A stretch of DNA of 64,000 nt from Paralvinella palmiformis. Its lineage: Eukaryota > Annelida > Polychaeta > Terebellida > Alvinellidae. Made by a program: the position numbers and the translations under genes. Each line of letters begins with the position of its first letter. Positions within the stretch are counted from its first letter, which is position 1. Where the stretch lies: positions 1 through 64,000 of the forward strand of contig JAODUP010000477.1 in assembly GCA_025642065.1 (NCBI GenBank), written 5' to 3'. Shown here piece by piece: positions 46,501-58,590 of this stretch. The notes under the pieces were generated by a model. That model was not told the origin of the DNA. It was given only the letters and a program-made list of their open reading frames with translations, and ran no database searches.

Positions 46501-49500
46501 TGGATTAAAATTATTGTACTATGTCATCTACATAAAAATACAACAACGTATAGATTGTTGTTCCTAAATTATGATTTATGCTCCTAAATGGAGAAAACAT
46601 GTGAGAAAAGGTCCTAGCTAAAAATCATATCAAATCACTTTCCACTACTATTGCACACATTGTTGCTATCAACTGATGAACTTTCCCGGATTTATCTGGA
46701 AATCCAGATTTTTGCTCGCCAGAAAAAAGGTCCAGATTTCCTGTAGGAGGTACCATAGTACCCCAGAGTCATGCCATTGATTGAAAAAAATTCAGGATTT
46801 TTGGAAAATTCTGAGTTTCATCACTTTGCTAGCCACAGTCCACTTATAACACAATGTTCATTGACACCAGACACTGTGGTAGAATGGAGTCAGACTATAT
46901 TTAAAAAATAGTGCATGGGTAGATTTCCAGGAAACAAATAGAGAAGATCTTGGAGGTAAAAGACAAGGAAGGAGATGGATTAGCATTTGTCAGTATTATT
47001 ACATCTATATAGTTTGAGTGTAATATCTTCCAACGGTTTGTTGCATCAGTTCACTCTTTCTTTTTGTAACCTCACTTTCAGGGATTGGCATGGACGCATG
47101 TATCACGCCTCTCCGACATGGTGGACTGTCACTTGTACAAACTACAGACTTCTTTTATCCTTTGGTGGATGATCCTTATATGATGGTAAGAACAGAGTAT
47201 CATGATGTCTAAATTGCTAGCGCAGTTTTCTTCAGCTAAGCGTACACAATTATTCGGTTCCATGATTTTAAAGTTGGTGCCATAGGTGAAAATTTTTCTC
47301 ATTTGACTTATAAAATATCTGTTCATGGATTTGGCGAAATGCTTTTTTTGATATTATTTATGGTCCACTGTTGTGCTAACAGCTGTGCATCCTGTGAAAC
47401 TTCTGAATCACTGCTGCATATCGGATATATTTATATAAGGAACCAAAGTTCTGGATCAGTTTGATTCCAGTATATTGTAACACCATATCTAAGTGTTATC
47501 ATGGTAAAAAATTGCAAAAACCTAACCACAAGGTGCTTTTGGCGAAAGATATTTGAAGATATCAAGTGGTGGATCATAGTCTTGGGTGCATCCCCATGTA
47601 AGAGCATATTTTCTAATCATCAAAGGTGTGTTTATATTCCACTGTCCAGTAGGAGCCTTGAAATGAATGTATTTGCTTACCTCCACCCAGCAGGGTTTAG
47701 GGGTCAGATCCTGTATTTACTTTCACAACCCTGCTGGGTACTAAACCACTTATACATATGATAAGTTTATAAAAGATCTCAAATGGTTATTAAAACAGTT
47801 AGGTCTGCGGACAGGCTATAGTAGTCACAGTTTTAGGAGAGGAGAGTTTTTGCTCTAGATTGGCATTCCTGGTGAGATGATAAAATTAATTAATTCCTAA
47901 ATAGCAATACAGTCTAACCTGCTCCTAACACCACCTGTCTGAAAGTGCCACCTGCTCTAAATGCCACTTTTTCAAAGTCCCGATGCAAATCCCATTCAAA
48001 CTGTCCTGTCTGGAACCGCCACCTGCCCAATGCTGCCACCTGCCAGTGTTTCACTGTCATAGGTCTAGAATATTACCTGTCAAGTAACCGCCAGTTGTGA
48101 TAATACCGTCACTGGCCACACATCACCAACATATTGACCAATAGTGGCTCTTCCCCAATGATTATGCCTCTTGACAGTGTGCATGAAGTTTTGCGCTGAC
48201 GGTGTCTTAACTATGTTATGTAAAGACAGGTGATTCTTGATGAGTAAATTGACATTTAAGACAATTAAAATAATGATGTAATTAGCTCCCAGTTGGCCAA
48301 TGGCTCACATAACGCCAAACAGACAAACCTAGAAAATCTGTGAAAAACAGAAAACTTTATGTTCAAATTGTAATTGCAATCTCTAGAAAATATTTTGGAT
48401 ATAAATTGTCATAAAATTTTCTAATTGATCAGTGAGCCCTGGTGGCCTGGTGATTAAGCACCCGGTACTTGGTGTCAATGGCCACAGGTTCGAACCCCGC
48501 TAAAAGGTCGAAACTTTTCCAGAGATTAATTTCTTGGCTCACAACATCATGGGTGGCTGACCACGTTAAATGGCGCTGCCATCTACACTGAATTATTTAA
48601 AATAAGGGGGAAGTTAAAAACCCCCTGAGGACGTAAAACACTCAAGGTATTTCGGCTCCATCTTTCTGTACTGCTCCCCTGTCAGTGGTGGGGAAGGGGT
48701 TTCTCAACTACTCCAACATAGAGGCTGTACCGAATAAGCGACAGCCTCAGGGTTCTCCCCGAACAACAAAACTAATTAATCAGTGAGCTCTGGTGGCCTA
48801 GTGGTTGAGCACCTGTCACTTGGTGCCAACGGTCACAGGTTCAAACCCGCAAGAAGTTGAAACTTTTCCAGAGATTAATTTCTCGGCTCACAACATCGTG
48901 AGTGGCTGACCACGTTAAATGGCGCTGCCGTCTCCACTGAATTATTAAAAATAAAGGGGGACAATAAAACCCCCCCATAGGACGTAAAACACTCTGGTAG
49001 TGACCAGGGTATATCAGCTCCAACTTTCCATACTGCTCCCCTGTGATTGGTGGGGGAGGAGGTTCTAAACCACCCCAACATAGAGGCTGTGCTGAATAAG
49101 CGACAGCCTGGGGATTCTCCCAAAACAATACAGCAATCTAATTAATCACAATATACTTTGATATGCCAACTTGCATGCTATTCCTGACATCTTATATATT
49201 GTGATATTAAGAAACGACGACCTTCTGCGTGAATTGCAAGATGTTTCGCAAATCCCGCAAAATCTTAACTTTAGATTAAAAATTGAAGGCTCTGAAGATG
49301 TATGATAAAGGCTCCAATTCTCACACTGTTGGGAGTGGCATTTGGTGTGAGCAGAGACCAAATACAAAAACTCATCAAGCGTAAGGCTGATATATTGGTT
49401 GAATATAGTGGAAACCCACCCAGTCATAGCCGATGTATTCACCATAAGGCTGACAATGACTAAATCAACAAACTGATATGGAGATGGCTTCAGGATGCCA

Positions 49501-52500
49501 CTACAAGACGTATGCAAGTCAGTGGGTCATTGATACAGCGTCAGGCCCTCAAATTTGCTGCTGATCACAGTCATTTCTAAAATACAAAAACATTGTGTTT
49601 GGGTCTGTGACTGACGAGAGTGGTGGTGTAGATTATTATGAGTGCGCCACCATGTACAGCTAGTGATAGTGGCAGTGAGCGTACAGAGTCACAAGCACCT
49701 ACATGTATATTTTAACAATTAGATATACATACACACATGAATATATTGTAACAATTAGATATACACACATGAATATAAGTAAATAGCATATCTATATATA
49801 TTATAAAAATGTGTTGTTTATTTACTGGAAGTTCCACCGTTTAATAAGTGCCTGGAGTTCAACCTGTCTGGAAGCTCCACCTGTCTATAAACACCACTTT
49901 CAGTGAGTCCCCACAAGTGGCGTTAAGACTGTATTTCTATATAGATTACAAGTATGCTATGTTGTGATGTCACAGTGTTATGGGTGGAGACCACAGTATC
50001 CAGACTATTTAATTAGTTAAACTTAAATGCTCACTTTTGTAGGAAACTTCAATTCCAATTCAAAATTTCTCAATTCCAATTCAGAATTTCTCAATTCCAA
50101 TTCCATTTTTTTTAAATAATCAATTGGAATTGACAGTCAATTCCGGAATTGTCTGGAAAGGACTGCAACAACCTGAATTTCTTGTAGCAGTTTCATTTTT
50201 ATTAAATATAACAGAGCATCTTTTTTTTCTAGTATATTATTTGTATGGGGACTGACTGTCGGACTGTAAGTCAGATCTTAAGGCAAATAGCTAAAAATAT
50301 CTGCTAAAGAACAATATGAATTCAAACATTAGGAAAATATAAATTATCATTAATATTTAAGTATCAATATAAGTACCTTTTTCTAACAAAATAATAAAAC
50401 TGTCGTTGTTTATGGTGGTTTTATTCAGATCTTCCAATATGGTTAATGGCCGTTACAACTTTTCACTCATGCACTATGGTGCTAAATATTATGTTTAGGG
50501 ATGGTTAATTTGAAACTACAGTTATGTATGCAGTCAAATATAAAGTTGACAGTTTATTTTTGCTGAAAAATTTACATTTTATTAAAAATGAATCATGAAG
50601 TTGGAACTGTAATAGACATGTTATCAATATATGAAACATATTGTGATCTCACAGTTTGTAAAAGGAATGTTTTTATCAGATGGTTCTTTTGGACTTTTGC
50701 TAGATGGTGAAGCTGTCGTGGAAATTGGCTGAAAAAATTAACCTTTAGCCAAATTGGCTACACAGATGTTAGAAAATGGATGCATAGTTAAGGCAGCCTT
50801 TTCTTAATCGAGTATTTTATTACTTCATTCTACACATTGACTGGAATGTTCTTTGTTTTAATGCTGTTATGTTTTTGTTGTTATTATTTCAGGGTAAAAT
50901 AGCTTGCTCTAATGTTGTGAGTGACCTTTATGCTATGGGTGTCACAGAGTGTGACAACATGCTCATGTTGCTCGCTTTGAGTCAGAAGCTGACAGATAAA
51001 GAACGTGATGTTGTGTCACCGCTTATGATCAGAGGTTTTAAGGTCAGTGTTGTATTATGTTCTTTTGTTTGTGAATCTTCTGGACAATTGTTGAATACCT
51101 TGCTAAGTGTATCACATTTTCTATGATATTCAACGACCCATGATGGGCATTATTTTGTTGTTGTTTGCCAATAAGCTATTGGTTTGTTTGATGTGAATTG
51201 TTGTATATTAAATCAAAAATAATAATAATAATAACTTCACATACAATGAAGGCTCATTATATCAAGGCTGGGTTAAATAAAAGGACCTTTACCTCCAGAT
51301 AATCTATGGATCTAGCAGAGCATTGTTCATTTCTGTAAATTAATTGATAAATCAAACTACTGATTTCTTGGTATGTTTTCACGGGTCCCTTTAAAAACCA
51401 TAGCTGTATTTAAATAAATTTTGATAATAATTTTGAAAGCATGTTTTTAATTGCAATGGGTAGGCTCATTTAGGCAGAGATTGTGTTTCTTATGGGTTGA
51501 GTTCTGAGCTCTAAAAATTGGAGTTTTGATTTTGCCATTCTCTTTTAATTCATTGGCACTTTCAATCATGACACAGCACACTGTCATCCTGAAGACTATA
51601 GTTGTTGTATACTTTAGCATATGGCTAAGGGAACAAGTGCAAACGACAGATTGGTCACACCCATTGAATCTACATCCATCAGTAAAATTTACAAACAAGC
51701 AAGGTCGATTTGTCAGAATCCCAATCAAAGTGAATTGAATGTCTACCCTTAATACGCATGCTGTCCTTTTAGAGTCTTCATGAGACCGTAAACTTGGTCA
51801 CACCATTATAGTGCTGGTATATTTTAGATCTGGTCATCCCAGTGATTTAGGGCTTAGAATTGATCCACTGTGTGCTGTTTCATGTTTTAATTGATCACAT
51901 TAAATATGTCATTAAGTCCCACTGGCTTTATGGTGTCTAACTTCCTTCCAGAGTGATAGTATTTCTATTTGTAGGATGATGTAGTCAGGTGAGCTCACTA
52001 TTAGTCACTCTGATCTTTGTTCTTCATTATGGCTTCTCGTCATTTATCTCCGACTAGTTTTAGATACTGGTGTGTGAGCACTTCTGATCTGTTTATTGAT
52101 CATATTCTGGTTATACACATCGGTACTGATGCACCTTTCCTGTCAGCCTATGTTTGGTCATCACATATAATGAAGAGATGCTATTAATACTTGTTCCCAG
52201 GTATTTGTATTAATTTTATGACCTGTTGTCTTGATTTCCAAACAAATAAATATTTTTAAGCAGTATCATTCACAGCGAGACACACTACTTTCAACCTAAT
52301 ATGATTCAATCCAAACAAAACTTTTTATTTTCATAACAAGTCAAGTTTGTCTATAATGCCATTTTATTAAACAAAACTTGTTAATTCTACCTGAAACTTT
52401 TATTAGGGTGTGTCCTTGGGGTTATGACTGGATAATTGAAGTATATGTTGTACAACTAGTTCTTCTTGCACTGTGGATGGTCTTTTAATGTTATGGGAAA

Positions 52501-55334
52501 GGTATCTCACACTCAGCAAATATAGAGTATTGTGATCATTATGTTAGCATGTAGGTTGTTAACTTTAAAAACTCACATGTTCCAGTAACGCATTTGATAG
52601 CATGGGATTGAATCTCAACATTTACATTGTGTGTATATTCCAGATCTGATCAGTATTCAGGCTGAACAAAACGCTGAATCATATTTGCCTAAACTGTTGA
52701 CACACTGAGTTAATCAGTGATTATAGCCCAGCAACTGCTTCCAATTAGCAAGGGTTGTGAAATCAGTTAACTAAATTAGATAGATATTTGTATTCGGCGG
52801 CATACATGATATTTTATATACATAAATACAATTAGTAACAGATACAATATAATTGTATATTGCTGAGGGGCCACATGACTTGAAGCTGTCTACCTTTGAC
52901 ACCTCAGTAAATCTGAAATGTGATGTGTTCTGAGGTGTTTGTGTCTAGTATACATATAATTTAAGGCTAATAGCTTGATGAGCCATCCAGTTCTGGGTCA
53001 CAATTAGTGAATTACTGAATTTTTTAGGTTTTCTATGGGCATTGAGAATATTCATTAAGCATTTTTGTTTTTAATGTTAGTGTAAATGATTTAAAGATAT
53101 ATCTTTCTTTATTTGTGTGTGGTATATTGTACCATATTAATAGACCATCATGTCTTATCAGTTTAGAGGCAATGTTTGTTCTCATTGCATTTACATGTCA
53201 GTTTTCTTTATTTCTTGTATATAAATGTCACTGTTGGTGGTTATAATATTCATATGTGAGCTTGGTAATATTCATTTACTTCCTGCAAACAGAGGTCCTG
53301 GCACCTGTAATTAATCGTATTGTCTTCTGCATAATAATAATTTTTCACATATGTTTCATGTGTTCTCCATATGGTAATACCATAATCTGTGTAGGGATAT
53401 ATTAGTGAGTAGTAGAGGGTTAGTAAATGTCTAGTACTTATTGTATTCTTGACCTTTTGCATAGCATATAGAGAGCTACTAATTTATTTTTTTGTAAATT
53501 TGATATTTTCAAGCCAATCAAGTTGCTCGCCCACATGCATACCCACAAAATTCTCAGTTTGCTTAAAGATATTAAATTAATTTCATATGCATATATTTAA
53601 GATCATATGGAGTTTGGCTTTGTTTGTGATTAAATGATACATATTAAGTTTTACTAATATTCAGTGATAATTTATTTGATAGAATGTATTCATCCAGATA
53701 TTCATGTTCTGTATTGGTGGATTTATACAGCTGCTCTGTGTTAAAGGATGACATGTATACTGTTGTCATCAGAAAATAAAATGGTTTTGCAAATGTAGTT
53801 TATGAACACAGAAATCATTGTCTAATGATGGGATATGTTGATACTAATTATAGAGTTCTTTTAAGGCTGTTGAGGATACTTTTGCAATAAAGATAGATCC
53901 ATCAGTGATGGTAGCATCCAATCTTCATTAATTGTTTCAGTAGGGAAATGTTAGTGCCAGCATATTAGATGGGAGGATGTTGAGATATTAGAATTTGGTC
54001 ATTATGTTAGTATATGACTGTTGCTGATAAATGCTCATAAGGAAGTATTTCCTTTTTCAGCGCTTACTCTACTGGAGCTATTTAGTATTTGTTTTGTAAT
54101 TGTTTCTTCTTTCCAGGATTGTGCTGAAGAGGCAGGCACCAGTGTAAATGGTGGACAGACTGTAGTTAATCCTTGGATGATAATAGGTGGAGTGGCTACC
54201 ACAGTCTGCCAGCCAAATGAATTTATTATGTAAGCTTCATGAACAATTGCCACTTGTTATAATTGCTTATTTTTATATAAACTGATTGCGTGATATCAAT
54301 TAATATTTAGAAAAATGTATCTGTCCCGTAGAGTGGTATCATTTTGAAGTGAGATTTATTTGTTCCAGGCCAGACAATGCTGTAGTAGGTGATGTACTGG
54401 TGTTGACAAAACCGCTTGGTACCCAGGTTGCAGTAAATGCCTATCAGTGGCTGGATCAGCCTGAGCGCTGGAACCGGATAAAGCTGGTTGTTAGTGAAGA
54501 TGATGTGCGCAAAGCATACCAGCGGGCAATGTTTAGCATGGCTAGGCTAAATAGAACAGGTAATGATCCCTTGTTTCACATGGTGTTGGTGTGCTTAATT
54601 TTACGCAGAATTCTTTCTCTTAATGGCATCTTGTTTATAATTTATTATGTGTGTTAATGGCTAGATTTTTTAAACCACAGTTGCTTTCTTTCTAGTACAA
54701 TTTCATTTCTCACTAAAATAGGTGGTTTTGAATTTGAGAAATTTTTAGGAATAATGTTTAGAAAACTGGAACATTCTTCTTGCTTTGCTTAATTTGAGGT
54801 TTTTGTTTTATTAAATTTAGGTGCCCATCTTATGCACAAGTATAATGCACATGGAGCAACTGATGTTACAGGATTTGGGTTACTGGGTCATGCTAACAAC
54901 TTGGCCCAAATACAGAAGAATGAAGTGGGATTTGTCATTCACAATCTACCAATCATTGCTAAAATGGCTGCAGTAAGCAAAGCTTGTGGTAATATGTTTG
55001 GTCTCCTACAAGGGCACTCTGCTGAAACATCAGGTTTGTTTGAGCAAAATTCTTGCACAGTAACTAAGACTAAATTATTACAGTATAGAATTAGAGAATC
55101 ATCTGATTTCTCTTTTATGTTATACAGTTTTTTATGTGACACATTTCAGGAGGTTTGCTGATTGCACTGCCAAGAGAACAAGCTGCTGCTTTCTGTAAGG
55201 ACATAGAGAAACAAGAAGGATATCAAGCTTGGATCATTGGCATTGTAGAGAAGGGTACTAGGTCAGCAAGGATCATTGACAAACCACGTGTTATTGAAGT
55301 CCCAGCCAAAGAAAAAGATGGGGAACTTTGGTAA
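43541..55334 (+). CDS. SEPHS2: Selenophosphate synthetase 2, selenocysteine-containing (7 coding exons)
   Basis: Exons: 43541-43748, 47082-47185, 50893-51042, 54117-54229, 54369-54559, 54821-55033, 55150-55334. Splice sites are GT-AG and phases fit, giving 387 codons if TGA at 43,628 is read as selenocysteine (residue 30). The enzyme makes monoselenophosphate, the selenium donor for Sec-tRNA synthesis, from selenide and ATP. The catalytic loop reads ELK-G-U-G-C-K-V-P, with U30 where other members have Cys, Thr, Arg or Gly, and Lys33. Other hallmarks: [20 protein letters not shown] (71-90), [14 protein letters not shown] (115-128), GGQTVVNPW (166-174), [18 protein letters not shown]-like [22 protein letters not shown], and the end HQAW-like [12 protein letters not shown]. 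Length is close to vertebrate SEPHS1 (392). The paralogue SEPHS1 lacks Sec, so the TGA marks this as SPS2. Intron 2 and intron 3 carry transposons. A SECIS element is required but was not confirmed. Confidence 0.96.
43628..43630 (+). other. In-frame TGA selenocysteine codon (Sec30)
   Basis: TGA lies in the sequence encoding LKG-U-GCKVP, exactly where selenophosphate synthetases have their redox-active residue. The reading frame continues for 39 more codons in the exon and into six further conserved exons, so it is a recoded codon, not a stop. Confidence 0.95.
43638..43678 (+). promoter_or_regulatory. Selenocysteine redefinition element (SRE) hairpin
   Basis: Arms AAGTCCCTCAAGAAGT (43,638-43,653) and ACTTCTTGAGGGACTT (43,663-43,678) are exact reverse complements with a nine-base loop. 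The hairpin begins eight bases downstream of the TGA and lies wholly in coding sequence. Stem-loops just 3' of the Sec codon are known from SPS2 and SELENON genes and promote UGA readthrough. The identification rests on position and perfect pairing. Confidence 0.9.
48432..48771 (+). mobile_element. tRNA-derived SINE (family 1), tandem copy 1
   Basis: The head GTGAGCCCTGGTGGCCTGGT and B-box GGTTCGAACCC are followed by the family-1 body and the GGTTCTCCCCGAACAACAAA 3' end. It is preceded by CTAATTGATCA (48,421-48,431) and followed by CTAATTAATCA (48,772-48,782). Confidence 0.92.
48783..49137 (+). mobile_element. tRNA-derived SINE (family 1), tandem copy 2
   Basis: The head GTGAGCTCTGGTGGCCTAGT is followed by a slightly degraded B-box (GGTTCAAACCC) and the same body. 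A third CTAATTAATCA follows at 49,138-49,148, so both SINEs share one target sequence. Confidence 0.92.
49190..49577 (+). pseudogene. pogo/Tigger transposase N-terminal HTH remnant
   Basis: Plus-strand reading gives [21 protein letters not shown] sequence (about 49,285-49,335, with a short shift) and then [20 protein letters not shown] (about 49,342-49,402; one R/E change from typical GVSRDQIQ). This is the psq/CENP-B-type helix-turn-helix of pogo transposases. The following [20 protein letters not shown] part reads near 49,470-49,510. Frame changes and a TGA make it a relic. Confidence 0.75.
49932..50150 (+). mobile_element. Fragment of the hAT MITE family
   Basis: CTATATAGATTACAAGTATG through CAGTGTTATGGG, TATCCAGACT and TAGGAAACTTCAATTCCAAT matches the right half of the MITE at 5665-6342 (6011-6320). 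The right terminus is missing, so this copy is truncated on both sides. It abuts the end of the pogo element. Confidence 0.85.
53250..53830 (-). mobile_element. LINE RT fragment in SEPHS2 intron 3
   Basis: Read on the minus strand, a [12 protein letters not shown] start (about 53,670) is followed by a [12 protein letters not shown] thumb-like block (KFLG-type). The open piece 53,462-53,250 then reads [20 protein letters not shown], the typical post-thumb helix of CR1/L2-like LINEs. The flank to the left (52,790-53,240) may be its 3' UTR. It is antisense to the host gene. Confidence 0.8.
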
Positions 55335-56117
55335 CCAGTATGCGATCTGTAATCACACTGATATGAAAGTCATTTGTAACTTCTCATTTATTGTCTGTCC
55401 TGTTCTCAGATGTGAAAAATCCTTTGCTAGCTCTGATCAAACATCTGTGGAGCAAAGAAGTCTGTAGGGGGATTGTTCACATCAGGGAACTGGACTCTCA
55501 TCATTTACCATTTATTGTCTTATCTAATCAAATAATTAAGGCATAATGTCTAAGCTATGCTTGTCTGCCCCATCCTGGTTTACTTGAGCACTAAGCTGGT
55601 TGAATGGCGCATGCTTGCATATGGTGCCGCGTGGTGAATGGATCGACTTATTGCAGTACATACGAGGTGACCTATTCTGCATGTGAAGCAATTTCAGCAA
55701 AACAGATTTTGATGGCCTGATCTTGTGGATGCCAACCAGAGTAGGGTCATCACTGTACTGTGGCACTCAATCCATTCAGTTGATTTTAAATGTGTATGAA
55801 ACTGATTCCTTGTTGTTTGGCTAAAGTTCTATCATTTATTTGCCAATGATGTAATACCTAGATGAGGTATGACTTTGTTAAGGGATATACTTCAAAAAGG
55901 GATTATACCTCTACTTATTAGAATCATGAGCTGCTTATCAATTCCATTATGATGGAAAGAGAGTTCAGCTGTTTTGAGAACTTGTGTTTTATCCGGTGGG
56001 TCAGTGACCTATCGGAAAATAAAGTGTACTTGTAGGATGGAGTTGTTTTTGTGTGATTTGTGATAAACTTACACACATACACATACTGCAAATCTATAAT
56101 GTATTTTGTTAAATAAA
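55335..56117 (+). other. SEPHS2 3' UTR (probable)
   Basis: AATAAA signals lie at 56,018-56,023 and 56,112-56,117. A SECIS element (a stem with ATGA, an AA apical loop and a GA partner) must lie in the mature 3' UTR, but no clear one was found by eye. The stretch 55,595-55,690 is less AT-rich than its flanks. Confidence 0.5.
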
Positions 56118-57221
56118 TACTGCGCTGATAGAACAAATAAATTCACAATTCTTCACAACACCACAACATGCTTGGTATTCCTAACCATATCAAGTTCAGA
56201 CTAGATTAGTCCGAGTTACTTATCAAATGTTGGTTATGAAATTAACCACGTAAGTGTCTAAACTTATTTGTAACTGCTAGATAGATCTAGTACAAATACA
56301 TTTAAAAGGTCTGATGTTAATTAAATCACTTGCCATTAACCACCTTTATTTTAACACAGCCTTGATATAATTAGCCTACCATTATTTGAAGTTACTGTAA
56401 TTACTGTTGATTTTATACACAACAATCCTCGTCAAACCAACAATTAGCTTATCAGCAAACAGCAACAAAATAATGGCCACCATGGTTCGTTGAACACCAT
56501 GGAAAATATGATACACTTAGCCAGGTATTCAATAATTGTCCAAAAGATTTACAAACTAAATTATGTAATACAACACTGACTTAGTACAAACACATTTAAA
56601 TGTTCAGCCGTTAATTAAATCCATTAACAAGACTTGCTAATGCAGTTGTGATGTAGTTTGGTGGAATGTGGGTGGAACTTCGGTTTGTGTGACACCATTA
56701 ACAATGTTTGTAATTAACTTTGATTCCTGATAATCCTCTAAAAATGAGAATAACTGACAATGTACAAGGAACCATTTTATGCTGAAAAAGCTTACATATG
56801 GAGGGTGAATAAATGTAGACATGCTAGCATGAATCAAAGAACTAGTTTTGTTTATCCATACATATACTCTCATAATATATATATATATATATCATTTTAA
56901 TGTTTATTTAAATAAATTGTGAATATAATTGTTCAGTAAACCCACAGAATGGATGTATAACACCCAGCTATGCATACAGCTGAAGTGGGATGAAAGTTTA
57001 AAAAGTACCGGAGTGGGGCCTACGTAATTAAAGCCTAGAGGTCCAGCCATAGGTTAACACTGCCCTGTGAAAGTGTTGAAGTGGCATTTTCGCTTACAGT
57101 AATCACCCAGATATCACAAGATAAAAAATTAATAATCACGAAGTTTTGAATTCTAGTGTTATAATTAATGATCTAATTCCTATATGTCGGTCCTTTGTTT
57201 TATTTACATGTACAGTAAGCT
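56118..57221. other. AT-rich intergenic stretch
   Basis: Nothing recognised beyond a short TA run at 56,875-56,893. A longer SEPHS2 3' UTR reaching here cannot be excluded. Confidence 0.5.
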
Positions 57222-57565
57222 GTGCTAAAAGGTGGAACACAGGTTCGATCCTGTCAAAAGGTCGAAACCTTTCCTGGAAGTAATTCTAACCATACCACAT
57301 CGTGCGTGGTTGACCACGTTAAACGGCACCGACATCTGCACTGAATTAATTAAAAAGGGGGATGTTGAGGATCCTCTGGGGACGTAATACATTCTGGCAT
57401 TGGCCATCCTCGCGGAATTTCTGCTCCATCTTTCTGTACTGTTCCCCTGTGAGTGGTGGGAGACGAGATATTAATAGCTACTCAATAAAAAGGGACCACA
57501 CTGGAAATAAGTATGGAGGCTGTGCCAAACAAGCGACAGCCTGACGATACTCCCCAAACTACAAG
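57222..57565 (+). mobile_element. tRNA-derived SINE (family 1), 5'-degraded copy
   Basis: The D-arm half of the tRNA head is lost or deleted (CTAAAAGGTGG only). The B-box-like GGTTCGATCC is followed by AAAAGGTCGAAAC, GACCACGTTAAACGGC and the GACAGCCTGACG...CTCCCC end of family 1. It is the most diverged of the five copies. Confidence 0.85.
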
Positions 57566-58009
57566 CAAGCAAATAAGTGCAAACACTTTCGTGTGCTATC
57601 CCTGTTTCATCATCATAGATCATGAAAAGATATCAATCAATAAAGTAATTTACTAGCATTTTTTAGTGGCTCCATCTAGTGAATGAAGTCTTGGGGTGGA
57701 TTTTTTCTTGATTTTCTTGATTTGAAGATGAAATAGATTAGTGTTTCTTAAACACAATAGAAAATATTCGGAAAACATTTCCAATCGGGTCTCTTGATAT
57801 TTCCTCAAGCTTTCAGTAATCAAGAAAAATGACAACGATGCATTTTCGCACTTTTTAAATTTAAAAACACCCTGCGGGACGTTATGATCCACGTTATCCC
57901 GAACTAAATGATTGCCCGCAGGCAACACCCGGAGAAAAAGAAGATATTCATGTAAATATATTGGTTTTTTGACACAATTATTAGTCACCCTGGAATTGTG
58001 GACAGTGGT
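57566..58009. other. Unassigned stretch with an open minus-strand frame
   Basis: A 138-codon minus-strand frame spans 57,653-58,069. It is Lys/Phe/Leu-rich and shows no family I can name; its right part overlaps the LINE on the other strand, so it is probably accidental. Confidence 0.35.
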
Positions 58010-58366
58010 GCCCCATAGATGTGATTTACTTGGATTACAAAAAAAGCTTTTGTTACTGTCCCTCACCAAAGGTTATTGAGGAAATTGAAAGCGTACGGTG
58101 TAACCGGTAGATTACTGGAGTGGATACGAGATTTTTTATCTGGACGAAGGTAATTGTAAATGGAAAGCTGTCATCATGGGCAGATATCCTGAGCGGAATA
58201 CCTCAATGAAGCGTGTTAGGTCCGATCTCGTTTGTCATTTTTTATAAATGATCTGCCAGATGTAGTCAGCAGTACAGCAAAAATATTTGGTGATGATACA
58301 AAACTGTTCCATGAAATTAGGACAATAGAAGATCACGATGTCCTGCTGCAGGACCTTGACAACCAG
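58010..58366 (+). mobile_element. CR1-like LINE RT, left part before the inversion
   Basis: IDVIYLDYKKAF, VPHQRLLRKLKAYGVTGRLL and LEWIRDFLSGRR are RT palm-A and following helices. LSGIPQ is then seen, with a TGA where the next G would be, followed by SVLGPISF-like and FINDLPDVVSS blocks. The catalytic box is FGDD in place of FADD (about 58,282-58,293). The match stops at LLQDLDNQ (58,366) because the following sequence is inverted; it continues on the minus strand from 58,755. Confidence 0.88.
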
Positions 58367-58590
58367 ATGGAGAACAACATGGCGAGACATAGATGGTGCA
58401 CCTCAGGATCTAGTAACCACGCTGGATGTCTGCAATCCTCAGTTCGTCATAGGGATATACTGTGCTTTAAAACCCTGCTCACATATCCAGTATCTGTGTG
58501 CACAACTGAACGTAGCTTCAGTGCATTGAAACGCATTAAGACACCCCTACGTAATGCAATGACAGGACATAGGTTGTCTTTTGTAGTGCT
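58367..58590 (+). pseudogene. ZMYM-like hAT C-terminal segment, inverted relative to the rest
   Basis: On the plus strand the reading RWRTTWRDIDGAPQDLV, then TLDVCNPQF, then after a one-base shift YPVSVCTTERSFSALKRIKT gives the hAT dimerisation domain of ZMYM/52-kDa-repressor-like transposases. The rest of the same transposase lies on the minus strand at 58,756-59,550. Its preceding residues (LENIVN) end exactly at the other breakpoint near 58,755. Confidence 0.88.

Larger units (their letters stand above)
47910..49931 (+). mobile_element. pogo/Tigger-type DNA transposon in SEPHS2 intron 2
   Basis: The element starts CAGTCTAACCTGCTCC and ends (inverted) CAGTCTTAACGCCACTTG, each next to TA, the target of Tc1/mariner-pogo elements. 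Both subterminal parts carry similar CACCTGTCTG/CCACCTG motifs (47,932-48,045 and 49,855-49,925). An N-terminal transposase remnant is at about 49,190-49,575. Two tandem SINEs sit inside (48,432-49,137). The catalytic DDE part is missing. Confidence 0.85.

Noticed and set aside
55864..55911. Stem GAGGTAT/ATACCTC containing ATGA and a later GGAT, as a possible SECIS
   Set aside because: The inner helix would be only about seven pairs with a mismatch, there is no proper 5' internal loop, and the AA is too close to the ATGA core. It does not meet the SECIS consensus.
56001..56040. GTGACCTA...TAGGAT segment as a possible SECIS
   Set aside because: Only four to five base pairs form in the inner helix and the partner GA is misplaced.
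57653..58069. 138-codon minus-strand open frame as a gene
   Set aside because: No domain, no splice context, and its right part lies antisense to a recognisable LINE RT.
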